Assembly: GCF_026914265.1 (NCBI RefSeq)
Contig: NC_069125.1
Coordinates: forward strand, 66,019,479-66,083,478
Reading direction: 5' to 3'
DNA from: Mya arenaria
Taxonomy: Eukaryota > Mollusca > Bivalvia > Myida > Myidae
Length of the DNA stretch: 64,000 nt
Below are positions 27,701 to 38,584 of the stretch, in pieces; positions within the stretch are counted from its first letter, which is position 1, and every line of letters begins with the position of its first letter. A program made the position numbers and the translations under genes. Below the pieces are notes generated by a model. It was not told the DNA's origin and ran no database searches. It was given only the letters and a program-made list of their open reading frames with translations.

Positions 27701-30700
27701 TTTAAATATTCCAGCATAGGCAAACATTTGGATCTACATATCTGGGGTGGAGGTGTATAAGTATCTTCCATGGCCGAGAGTGCAAGATAAGTTCATTCCG
27801 ACCCGAACGTAGGGTGTTTTGCGGAAACGAGGTTTACCGAGTTTCCGCAAAACACAATGCACGAGGGTCGGGATGAACCTGTCTTACACGAGCGGCTATG
27901 GTAGATGCTTTTACTCCCACCTCAGTTAAACAAAATTAGGTAAAAATGTATTTTTTTGCTGGAACTCTGGGTATTTGATAATTCGTGGTTGTCATGGATA
28001 TGCGCGCAGTGATTCAGATTATGTTAATAGACAAATCGGTCTTTAAATAGTTCTATGGAGAATGAAGCATTATTTCATGAAAGGTGCGTGAAAACTTTGT
28101 TATGGTGACATTTGAAGTGAGAAATAATTAATAAGCGTTCTAAATATTGCCACAAGACAAGATTTCCGTGATGCTACAGACGACAGTCTTTAAGGGAGGT
28201 AATCACAATGTGGTGACCATTAAAAAGGAGTTCCATACGGGCATTTTATCTTCGCCCGTGGGCAAGATAAGAATTTCTAGCATGGTTAAATTATTGGATC
28301 TACTTATCTGAGGTGGGAGAAAAGGATTTCCAGCATGGCAAACTATTTGGATTTACTTATCTTGGGTGGGAGAAATCCTTAAAATACATTTAGCGAGAAG
28401 AAAACGACGGAATTAATTCATGCGGCTGTCACACTGTCCCGAAATTGACACCAGATACAAGGAAATGTTAAGATTCGGTTTTGATCGTTAAACGATCCGG
28501 CCATTCGTGAGGGCATCTTTTGCTTTCGTATAATCGCCGGTGGAGTTTCTTAAGCTCCGGCAACAACTTCGTGATCGGTTGCAAAATCTTTGGCATTCCA
28601 AAGAAAGCCGAAAGACCTTGCGAAGTTTTTTTTCGTGTTGAATTCGTGTTACCGTTATGCTTTTCGGACTACAAAAGTAAGGGCATCTTGTCAAATCGTG
28701 TCATCTTCGTTATTACTTCATGTTATCATCGGGCATTGTCGCCTCACGAGTACAATACGAAGGAAACAAGACGCGGCCCGTAGGTCTAAGGAAGGCAACA
28801 TGACTACCTGAAGCACTCGCAATGCCGTCGTGTAGCCATCATGTGGCCCCGTATTGTAGTACGATGGCGTACCAATGTGCCATGGTAATGTAGACAAATA
28901 AATGGCCAGCCTCAGAGCCTCTTCCTCAGACCGTCAAACCGAAAAAGTGTACACAGTACTAGTTCAACCAAGGAGAGTTGTATTCCATGTACGGGTGCTG
29001 TAGACCGACCACGTAATAGATCCAAGAGGTCTATCCACAAAGAGCTAAGGTATCGTACCCAGAACTCTTAAATCTATATTTGTTTCATTCTGTTTGACTT
29101 GGACTGCGAATTGCAGTCACTTCTACATTCGTTACTTATGGCATTTACAGCACAATTTAAATCGTGATGGCGTCACGGCGGGGTCAAGCCATAAATCAGC
29201 CAATAGGCACGGGCAGATCTTGATAAACTCAAATACACAAACAAACATGTTCTTCAATCAGCCATGAGCAACAGAAAGTATATCCCTTCTGGTCTCAAGC
29301 TGCCAATTGGTCTACGACATCTGGCCTGCAGTGTCAATTATCCAAGTCAGTCCTACTACTTCAGAGTTTCTCTGAACACCGAGATGGCAATTTCCAAACT
29401 GCCGTTGTGCTCTGGATGGTAAGCGGTCATCCGTACCTGAAAAACTGTACAGAAACTACAAGGGATTCTTCTTCATTGTCCTTATGGCTCTGGTCGACGT
29501 TGACTACAAATTATAGTTCGAACAACATATTCAATCTCCCTGAAGAGAAGTCTCAACGTCTCAATACGACGTCGTGGAACCATCGTCTGTTCACTGGCTG
29601 TTTACCAAATTCGGGGCTATCTTCGTGTCAAATTCAAAATTCCATATTCGTATGGCTATCTTGTGTCTATTGCGGGACAGTGTGACACTTGCATAAGAGT
29701 CATCGACTGTGAATGTGTTGATCTGAAATAACGGAACTACGATAACGAAAACTCGACAGTTTGAAAATGACAACGCGATAGGTCAATAACGAAAATGCGA
29801 GAATATTGCTGTACGATTATGATAATACGATATACTACGTTGTAAACACGATCGTTCTGTCGTGTTTTCATCATCGTACTATCGAGTATATCGTTTCAGA
29901 TTAACACACTCACAGGCGAAGGCCCTAACGGAGTTCCGTAGGAAACAGAGAGTTATTGTCTGTATCAGTCAGATATCTTTTATAACGCTAATGAAATTAC
30001 GTGTGTCTGCTCATATTCTAAGAATCCAGTAGGGAAGATATGTCCAACATAAAGAAATTTGCGGTTTTTCCAATATGTCCTTCAACTAACACTATAACGA
30101 GTTTCATTTTATCTTTATTTGTTCACTTTACTAACAACTTTGAGTGAAATATATGATTCGTTTGTCGAGACAAAGACCAAATATGTTTAAATTTGGTCAA
30201 ATACATGAGGTGTCTCGTGTTGTAATCCACCGGAAAGGTTCAATGGAAATCATTATGTTACAGACCATTTTATTTGAAATCAAAGAGTATATTGGGTGGC
30301 TCTTGTATAATAGTTTGCCATTTAGGATATAATCTGAAGAAAAATCAGCAATGCATACCATTTCATGCTTGACTCCAAATGAGTTGATGCAAATGCCGTT
30401 GCGTTGTTATTTTGTAGGTGACGATGTGGTTTCCTACAAGAAGTTGTTTGATGATACGTTCACACTGATCCTGGAAATCACTTGCGGCAGTGCAGTTTCC
30501 AAACTGATTATGGAAATAGGTTCCACCACACCATTAACAACAACTTCAACAACTAGTTACGAAACAACAGCTTTAACTAGTTCAGGACTTTCCACCACAG
30601 CAACTAAAACACCGCTTTCTGATACAACACCATCATCAACTAGTTCCGAATCAACAGTTTTAACTAGTTCAGAACTTTCCAGCACAGCAACTAAAACACC

Positions 30701-33700
30701 GCTTTCTGATACAACAACTTCAACAATTAGTTCCGAATCAACAGCTTTAACTAGTTCAGAACTTTCCAGCACATCAACTAAAACACCGCTTTCTGATACA
30801 ACACCATCATCAACTAGTTCCGATGCCACAGTTTTAACTAGTTCAGAACTTTCCAGCACAGCAACTAAAACACCGCTTTCTGATACAACACCATCATCAA
30901 CTAGTTCCGAATCAACAGTTTTAACTAGTTTAGAACTTTCCAGCACAGCAACTAAAACACCGATTTCTGATACAACAACTTCAACAATTAGTTCCGAAAC
31001 AACAGCTTTAACTAGTTTAGAACTTTCCAGCACAGCAACTAAAACACCGCTTTCTGATACAACACCTTCAACAACTAGTTCCGATGCCACAGTTTTAACT
31101 AGTTTAGAACTTTCCAGCACAGCAACTAAAACACCGCCTTCTAATACAACACCATCATCAACTAGTTCCGAATCAACAGTTTTAACTAGTTTAGAACTTT
31201 CCAGCACAGCAACTAAAACACCGCTTTCTGATACAAAACCATCATCAACTAGTTCCGAAACAACAGTTTTAACTAGTTTAGAACTTTCCAGCACAGCAAC
31301 TAAAACACCGCTTTCTGATACAACACCTTCAACAACTAGTTCCGATGCCACAATTTTAACTAGTTTAGAACTTTCCAGCACAGCAACTAAAACACCGCTT
31401 TCTGATACAACACCTTCAACAACTAGTTCCGATGCCACAGTTTTAACTAGTTCAGAACTTTCCAGCACAGCAACTAAAACACCGCTTTCTGATACAACAC
31501 CTTCAACAACTAGTTCCGATGCCACAATTTTAACTAGTTTAGAACTTTCCAGCACAGCAACTAAAACACCGCTTTCTGATACAACACCTTCAACAACTAG
31601 TTCCGATGCCACAGTTTTAACTAGTTTAGAACTTTCCAGCACAGCAACTAAAACACCGCTTTCTGATACAACACCTTCAACAACTAGTTCCGATGCCACA
31701 GTTTTAACTAGTTTAGAACTTTCCAGCACAGCAACTAAAACACCGCTTTCTGATACAACACCATCATCAACTAGTTCCGAAACAACAGTTTCAACTAGTT
31801 TAGAACTTTCCAGCACAGCAACTAAAACACCGCTTTCTGATACAACAACTTCAACAATTAGTTCCGAAACAACAGCTTTAACTAGTTCAAAACTTTCCAG
31901 CACATCAATTAACACACCACCGTTTAATACAACAGCAGCAGCATTAACTAGTTCCGAAACAACAGCTTTAACTAGTTCAGAACCTTCCAGCACAGCAACT
32001 AAAACACCGTCTTCTAATACAACACCATCATCAACTAGTTCCGATACAACAGCTTTAACTAGTTCAAAACTTTCCAGCACAGAAACTAAAATTCCACATT
32101 CAGATACAACTACTTCATCAACTAGTTCAGAACTTTCAAGTACAGAATCAACAGCTTCGCAAACTATACTGTCCACAGATGTTACTTTATCTCTTAGTTC
32201 GGGTCAGCAAAGTGATTCCACGTCTACATCTATTTCACAAGCATCAAGTACATCATCTTCCACTAGTGCACAGGCTGATACAACACAATTTAATGTAGTT
32301 TCCGGCGGCACAACCCCACCAGTGTCAACGACCAATACTTCTGCCACCAAGTCACAATCTACATTATCAACTACAACTACTCCCGGTGTCGGATGGTCAG
32401 CTGCATCTAACGATGAAAGTTCTGATGGTACGAATCTTCTCCTTCTGGTCGCTGTTGGAACCGGGGCGGGTCTTGTGGCGGCGTCAGGCGTTGCCTTTGG
32501 GCTGATCAGCAAGTACAAGAAACCAACCGTACCAGTGCAATCAAAAAGGTTTGCTATACATATGCATATGTTTGAAACCTGCAGACATCATAATTACATC
32601 CTTGATACTTACTATAAGTGATGCATTATGCATTCCTGAAAACGTATATCTTTCAAAAGTTAAATCTCAGCTTTACATATTTTATTTCAAGTTTTAAATA
32701 TATTGTAAAGTAAATATATTATCATTTTTTTGGTAATTTCGGTGTTTCGTTTGTCATCAAATGCTTGCTTTCAATTACTGAGTAGTGTTGTTTTTCTTGC
32801 CATTCATTTACACTTGTATTATCATTTGGATAATACGATATTAAGAAGTGTATCCACTAAAGATTACATTTTAGAATTTTTCGTTTTGAAAATTTTGTCA
32901 CTTGATTACCTGGGCATCCAGGAGTCCGTTTCGATAAAAAAAATCTTACTCCTCTTTCAAATAAAGACAAATCAACTTGTTGACATTTGTAGCATTTCTA
33001 CAATTTTAAAATAGTTGAATTTATAAATAAGACCCTTTACTGAAACGGACCCAAGGCGCTTTGCAATAATCTTATAACTGGGATCATGACGTCACATAGT
33101 ATAAAAGCCGGGCTCTCGAGCGCATCTAAATGGTGTGAATCATGCTCAGGTACATCAGTTGCATTTCAATTTTATATATAATTTTAGACACTATTTAAAA
33201 AAAAATATGGCACCGTTTTTAATCCTCCCTAATTTTCTTGATGAAACGCCTTTTCTTTACTTCTTCTGCCATGTTTTTTTCTCTGGAAGCATTGACTTAT
33301 TTTCTTTACGTTTTCAAGCAACCTTAGCAAAGCCGAAGCCCAAAATGACACTAGCAGTAAGCGTGGAGAACGTGGGAAACAGAGAAAGTCGAACGGCTAC
33401 AGGATGTTCAGAGAAACTCCACATGGTTCTGGGATAGGACAGTGTAGGCATTGGTGTATTTTCTAATATTTAAACTGGAAGTTACAAACTATGCCTGTGT
33501 GCTCACGTTAATACATTTTATAAAAATAGTATGTGGAGAAAATGCAATATGAAAATGCATGTTTGGCGAACTATAATACAAAGTATTAAATTGTTATTTC
33601 AAGATTTTTTTCGGTGAATTATATTCGCATACAGCTACTTATTATGCGAGGAAAGATCGGTGGTGGCTTCATGTTTCTTAATTAAGTCTTCACGACTTCA

Positions 33701-33968
33701 CCATTTTTCTCAAAAATGGAGATTTTGCACTTTATTATTAGTCTTTAAAAAATAAAGATTCACACTTAATGATATCTTGCTTTGGGATTTATCTTCAAAA
33801 ACGATAACAACACTCGTAAAGAAATCCTAATGTGTGAAATCGTCAGAAGAAAGTTTCCGAAAGTTTGAAATATAAAATCAGTAATTCGTTCTACATCTTT
33901 AATTCGCTTGGGGAATTTTATCTTTATTATTTCCAGATAACCAGAACCTGACAGCGATAGACTTCTAA
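18710..33968 (+). CDS. Gene A: cadherin-like/mucin-stalk single-pass membrane protein, 926 aa
   Basis: Exons: 18710-18761, 19168-19332, 20164-20279, 25834-25993, 30418-32548, 33319-33443, 33937-33968 (TAA); all GT-AG, joined frame open. Exon 1 gives a short signal peptide (GVWFLFCVIYV). Exons 2-3 (about residues 18-110) form a cadherin-like domain: FTNLDQTIDV, G-STVFTVETDDDD, LFQLD, ATDGISVVTASLTLDVLDN. Exon 4 and the start of exon 5 (111-199) form a second, Cys-bearing one: PVINNLPATVYM, LYTVDVYDGC, SPSGYNVW, LEITCG. A Thr/Ser stalk follows to about 835, built mostly of 29-residue repeats, then a TM helix at about 837-861 (LLLLVAVGTGAGLVAASGVA) and a tail of about 65 residues ending LTAIDF. 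Likely a surface glycoprotein for adhesion or recognition; the architecture is like mucin-like protocadherin (CDHR5). If the 32548 donor is skipped, the frame stops at 32621. The start, an ATGATG after CAACC, is inferred from the signal peptide and the phase-1 donor shared with gene B. Confidence 0.85.
21290..24255 (-). repeat. 21-bp minisatellite coding for heptads on the minus strand, about 140 copies
   Basis: In intron 3 of gene A. Unit on the plus strand: ACTTCACGTCTAAGATCATTC and variants. Read on the minus strand the 21 bp encode the heptad V-N-(A/D)-L-(R/S)-R-E, with Val and Leu spaced as the a and d positions of a coiled coil. The frame is cut by single-base nonsense changes (GAA to TAA or TAG, for example near 23970, 23580 and 22500) and a few frame-breaking indels near 21910 and 21395. 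Three separate insertions near 23670, 23755 and 23803 are each exactly 3 nt. Confidence 0.93.
23970..24490 (-). pseudogene. Open frame of unknown family leading into the heptad array
   Basis: Reading the minus strand from a stop near 24490, the frame is open for about 170 codons to a TAA at 23970. The first 80 or so codons are not repetitive and have a mixed, protein-like composition, including VTTGGPGIYVRAPF, GAFWAPES and NYIPGARFIDDI. The frame then passes without a break into the heptads (NRKVNALRREVNDL). No in-frame ATG is seen at the start; the shorter GTG start at 24290 is only an ORF-caller boundary. I do not recognise the family. It lies antisense within an intron of gene A and the heptad part is interrupted by nonsense codons, so it may be a decayed gene, a captured viral or mobile-element fragment, or chance. 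Confidence 0.4.
25393..25424. repeat. CTGT tetranucleotide microsatellite
   Basis: Short imperfect run of CTGT/CTAT/CTGC in intron 3 of gene A. Confidence 0.85.
26575..28325. repeat. Cluster of foldback elements with about 400-bp inverted arms
   Basis: In intron 4 of gene A. Palindromic cores at about 26575-26650, 27136-27254, 27632-27695 and 27762-27910 share GTGTAAGATAGGTTCATCCC and its complement around GGGTGTTTTGCGGAAAC. Between and beside them lie three copies of a long arm (CCCGTATGGAACTCC, GTCTGTAGCATCATAGAAACC, GCGCGCATATCCATGACAAC): 26690-27135 and 27262-27632 in one orientation, 27911-28320 inverted. The whole could fold into a very large hairpin. One more core occurs at 41153-41270. 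No transposase frame is present. Confidence 0.8.
28427..29688. mobile_element. Possible non-autonomous DNA transposon, 1.26 kb, 27-bp terminal inverted repeats
   Basis: The left end starts TGTCACACTGTCCCGAAATT (28427-28453). The right end (29662-29688), read on the other strand, starts TGTCACACTGTCCCGCAATA; 24 of 27 positions agree. I saw no clear target-site duplication and no transposase-like frame. It lies in intron 4 of gene A next to the foldback cluster. Confidence 0.5.
30590..32110 (+). repeat. 87-bp coding minisatellite of the gene A stalk, about 17 copies
   Basis: Unit of 29 residues, including TSLELSSTATKTPLSDTTPS and TTSSDATVL. The unit length is a multiple of three and the frame holds throughout. 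Copies differ mainly by E/S/D/T exchanges (SSESTVL, SSETTAL, SSDATVL) and SL/SS before EL. The opposite strand is also open (539 codons at 30557-32176), which is only a shadow of the repeat. Confidence 0.9.
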
Positions 33969-34265
33969 AGCACGCGTGGCAGAGAACCGATGAATCTATA
34001 AGGCCTTAAAGATTCGTTGCTTCGTATGACATTATGACAATTGTTCAATCGGTTCTCAAGCTCATTTAATCATACCTGTAGTTTATAGTTATTTATTTTA
34101 TCTCGATTGTGAAGACAGCTGAATGTTGATATGAATCACAGAAGAGTCCGTCCGTGTCCAAGGTAGAAATTTGTGGTTGGCTGGTATTCAATGCTGGTCT
34201 TAATTGGATCTAAGAACGATGTAGCTAATCGGATTACTTGTTATTAATAACTGACCAATATAGTG

Positions 34266-34271
34266 AATAAA
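34266..34271 (+). terminator. AATAAA polyadenylation signal, probably of gene A
   Basis: Lies 298 bp after the gene A stop codon at 33968 and just before the 30-bp array. It is the best-placed AATAAA after the stop. Confidence 0.55.
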
Positions 34272-34329
34272 GTCAATGATGTATGAACCTAAGCATAACT
34301 TAAGTTGCATATTGAACTCCACCCCAGAT

Positions 34330-37280
34330 GCCATTTAAGCAAGGCCATGAGATAATACGCCTGGTCTAGCAAGGCCATGAGATAATATCCCTGGTCTAGC
34401 AAGGCCATGAGATAATACCCCTGGTCTAGCAAGCCCATGAGATAATACCCCTGGTCTAGCAAGGCCATGGGATGATACCCCTGGTCTAGCAAGGCCATGA
34501 GATAATACCCGTGGTCTAGCAAGGCCATGAGATAATACCCTGGTCTAGCAAGGCCATGGGATAATACCCCTGGTCTAGCAAGCCATGAGATAATACCCGT
34601 GGTCTAGCAATGCCATGAGATAATACCCGTGGTCTAGCAAGGCCATGAGATAATACCCCTGGTCTAGCAAGCCCATGAGATAATACCCCTGGTCTAGCAA
34701 GGCCATGAGATAATACCCCTGGTCTAGCAAGCCCATGAGATAATACCCCTGGTCTAGCCATGCCATGGGATGATACCCCTGGTCTAGCAAGGCCATGAGA
34801 TAATACGCCTGGTCTAGCAAGGCCATGGGATAATATGCCTGGTCTAGCAAGGCCATGAGATAATACCCCTGGTCTAGCAAGGCCATGAGATAATATCCCT
34901 GGTCTAGCAATGCCATGAAATAATACGCCTGGTCTAGCAAGGCCATGAGATAATACGCCTGGTCTAGCAAGGCCATGAGATAATACGCCTGGTCTAGCAA
35001 GGCCATGAGATAATACCCCTGGTCTAGCAAGGCCATGAGATAATATCCCTGGTCTAGCAAGGCCATGAGATAATACGCCTGGTCTAGCAAGGCCATGAGA
35101 TAATATCCCTGGTCTAGCAAGCCCATGAGATAATATCCGTGGTCTAGCAAGGCCATGAGATAATACGCCTGGTCTAGCAAGGCCATGAGATAATACCCCT
35201 GGTCTAGCAAGGCCATGAGATAATACGCCTGGTCTAGCAAGGCCATGAGATAATACCAGTGGTCTAGCAAGGCCATGAGATAATACCCCTGGTCTAGCAA
35301 GCCATGAGATAATACGCCTGGTCTAGCAAGGCCATGAGATAATACCCCTGGTCTAGCAAGGCCATGAGATAATACCCCTGGTCTAGCAAGGCCATGGGAT
35401 AATACGCCTGGTCTAGCAAGGCCATGAGATAATACGCCTGGTCTAGCAAGGTCATGAGATAATATCCCTGGTCTAGCAAGCCCATGAGATAATACCCGTG
35501 GTCTAGCAAGCCCATGAGATAATACCCGTGGTCTAGCAAAGCCATGAGATAATACCCGTGGTCTAGCAAGGCCATGGGATAATACCCCTGGTCTAGCAAG
35601 GCCATGGGATAATACGCCTGGTCTAGCAAGCCCATGAGATAATACCCGTGGTCTAGCAAGGCCATGAGATAATACCCGTGGTCTAGCAAGGCCATGGGAT
35701 AATATCCCTGGTCTAGCAAGGCCATGGGATAATACGCCTGGTCTAGCAAGCCCATGAGATAATACCCGTGGTCTAGCAAGGCCATGAGATAATACCCGTG
35801 GTCTAGCAAGGCCATGAGATAATACCCGTGGTCTAGCAAGGCCATGAGATAATACCCGTGGTCTAGCAAGCCCATGAGATAATATCCCTGGTCTAGCAAG
35901 CCCATGAGATAATACCCGTGGTCTAGCAAGGCCATGAGATAATACGCCTGGTCTAGCAAGGCCATGAGATAATACCCGTGGTCTAGCAAGGCCATGAGAT
36001 AATACCCGTGGTCTAGCAAGGCCATGAGATAATACCCGTGGTCTAGCAAGGCCATGAGATAATACGCCTGGTCTAGCAAGGCCATGAGATAATATCCCTG
36101 GTCTAGCAAGCCCATGAGATAATACCCGTGGTCTAGCAAGGCCATGGGATAATACCCCTGGTCTAGCAAGCCCATGAGATAATACCCGTGGTCTAGCAAG
36201 GCCATGAGATAATACCCCTGGTCTAGCAAGGCCATGAGATAATACCCTGGTCTAGCAAGGCCATGAGATAATACCCGTGGTCTAGCAAGCCCATGAGATA
36301 ATACCCGTGGTCTAGCAAGCCCATGAGATAATACCCCTGGTCTAGCAAGGCCATGAGATAATACGCCTGGTCTAGCAAGGCCATGAGATAATATCCCTGG
36401 TCTAGCAAGCCCATGAGATAATACCCGTGGTCTAGCAAGCCCATGAGATAATACCCGTGGTCTAGCAAGCCCATGAGATAATACCCGTGGTCTAGCAAGG
36501 CCATGAGATAATACCCCTGGTCTAGCAAGGCCATGAGATAATACGCCTGGTCTAGCAAGCCCATGAGATAATACCCCTGGTCTAGCAAGGCCATGAGATA
36601 ATACCCCTGGTCTAGCAAGGCCATGGGATAATACCCGTGGTCTAGCAAGGCCATGAAATAATACCCGTGGTCTAGCAAGGCCATGGGATAATACCCCTGT
36701 TCTAGCAAGGCCATGGGATAATACCCCTGGTCAAGCAAGGCCATCTCATGCCATGGGATAATACCCCTGGTCTAGCAAGGGCATGTGATAATACCCGTGG
36801 TCTAGTAAGGCCATGGGATAATACCCCTGGTCTAGCAAGGCCATGGGATAATACCTCTGGTCTAGCAAGGCCATGAGATAATACCCCTGGTCTAGCAAGG
36901 CCATGATATAATACCCTGGTCTAGCAAGGCCATGAGATAATGCCCCTGGTCTAGCAAGGCCATGAGATAATACCATGGTCTAGCAAGGCCATGAGATAAT
37001 ACCCGTGGTCTAGAAAGGCCATGAGATAATGCCCCTGGTCTAGCAAGGCCATGAGATAATGCCCCTGGTCTAGCAAGGCCATGAGATAATGCCCCTGGTC
37101 TAGCAAGGCCATGCGATAATACCCCTGGTCTAGCAAGACCATGAGCTAATACCCGTGGTCTAGCAAGGCCATGAGATAATACCCCTGGTCTAGCAAGCCA
37201 TGAGATAATACCCGTGGTCTAGCAATGCCATGAGATAATACCCGTGGTCTAGCAAGGCCATGAGATAATACCCCTGGTCC
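34330..37280. repeat. 30-bp minisatellite, about 98 copies
   Basis: Unit AGGCCATGAGATAATACCCC plus TGGTCTAGCA, in the spacer between genes A and B. Read on the minus strand the unit gives M-A-L-L-D-Q-G-Y-Y-L, so several frames of 170-310 codons appear. One-base losses (for example AGCCATG or ACCCTGG in place of the full unit) shift the frame several times, and most differences between copies change the residue. I treat the frames as artefacts. Confidence 0.93.
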
Positions 37281-38584
37281 CATTTCAATAAAGATCTTAG
37301 CCGATTTTAGTCGAAAATTGAAATGATCTCAGTATCATAGTGTCATTGTTTTAATACACACATCTGATTGAATTGAACATCAAGCAGTAATTCAAATGAC
37401 CACAACGTTGAAGAAATAAAACAAATCAACGTGTTGTCATTTATGACGTTTGTACAGATTTAAGATTATTTAAGTTACGACTAAAAATGAACACCTGGTG
37501 TTGATCAAACCCCAGACCTCTTGGGTGAGAGGCGGACATCTATACCGCCAGACCACTGTCACCCTGGAGGGGATTTAACCCACATCCTGACTTCTGAGTG
37601 GGGTACGGACACCTCTAGGCCAGTTAACCATTCATACCCTGGTTGGGATCGAACCCACAATTCCTTGTGTGATAGGGGACACCGTCAGATCACTTAACCA
37701 TTCTGAACCTGGCGGGGATTGAACTCACATCCTCTTGGGTGTTAGGAGGACACTACTTGACCACTATACCACTGTCACTTATATGTGATAAATAGCAATC
37801 GGAAACTTAGGTCGATCTAAATTTTACTAAATAGTGTCAAGACTTGTTTAACCTGTTCTCAAAAATGTCTACTATATGCTTGTTACTCTGAACATGGTAA
37901 TAATTGCTTACCATGTGACATTAGTGATTTAACGATTGTCGAGTGGAATCGAGTAATCGTCACTGGTCGGCGACTATTGCTGATATAGGTCTGGAATCAA
38001 TGTCGATACTTATGCTGTATGTACATGTTGTTAATTGACAAATACAAAAGTCTCTCCATTTGACAATTGTAAAATTAAAATTTGCAACTGGCAAAATTCG
38101 ATCTGCAAATGGAATTTTGCATTTGACAATGAGCTTATATCATAATTGGCCTTCCACAACGGACCTTACGTACTCGATCAATTTGACCCCATATTGTTGA
38201 AGTCCAACTATCTTGATTTTTAGACTTCAATTTAAGTATTTCATTTAATATAACGTACAGTTAAGTGAGACTTTGCCCATTACTTAATTAGAGTGACAAT
38301 GCACAAACATCTCTAGCCTATCCCTTTATGTTCAAGCACTTAGCGGGAGTTTAAATACTAAGTAATCAGTCTTTAAATCCATTAAATGCTGTTATATTTG
38401 CTTTGTTATCCAGATAAAATAATTAACACCAAAAATTCAAATTGGTCCTATTAAAGGATTCATCTCTTCAAATATAAACGCATATTGTTAAACACTCGCA
38501 AAGAAAAGGTGAAGCTCAATATGTAAATGCTGCATGGTCTTTGAGATGTTAAGATATATTCTTGCACTACCTATGTTTTTAAAA
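37281..38584. other. Spacer upstream of gene B
   Basis: Apart from the tRNA-like block at 37490-37782 this is AT-rich unique sequence. It must include the gene B promoter, but no motif is convincing. Short related words around TTTGACAATTGTAAAATT, TTTGCAACTGGCAAAATT and TTTTGCATTTGACAAT cluster at 38057-38131 and look like a small degenerate repeat. Confidence 0.4.
37490..37782 (-). repeat. Four tandem degenerate tRNA-like units
   Basis: Four units of about 70 bp in the same orientation, at about 37490-37566, 37567-37635, 37636-37708 and 37709-37782. On the minus strand each has an A-box-like segment (TGGTATAGTGGTCAAG in the rightmost) and a B-box-like one (GGGTTCGATCCC, GAGTTCAATCCCC). The anticodon regions look like Val-AAC (CCTAACACC, rightmost), a CCTATCACA variant and Glu-like CTCTCACC (leftmost). 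Acceptor stems do not close, so I read them as tRNA pseudogenes or SINE heads rather than working tRNAs. Confidence 0.6.

Noticed and set aside
33135..33437. 100-codon plus-strand frame after the gene A stalk
   Set aside because: It reads the gene A tail exon (33319-33443) in the wrong frame. The frame fixed by the phase-2 acceptor gives a tail leading to LTAIDF.
34330..37142. Several 170-310-codon minus-strand frames
   Set aside because: They arise from a stop-free 30-bp unit. One-base losses shift the frame repeatedly, with no start context, splice sites or non-repeat ends.
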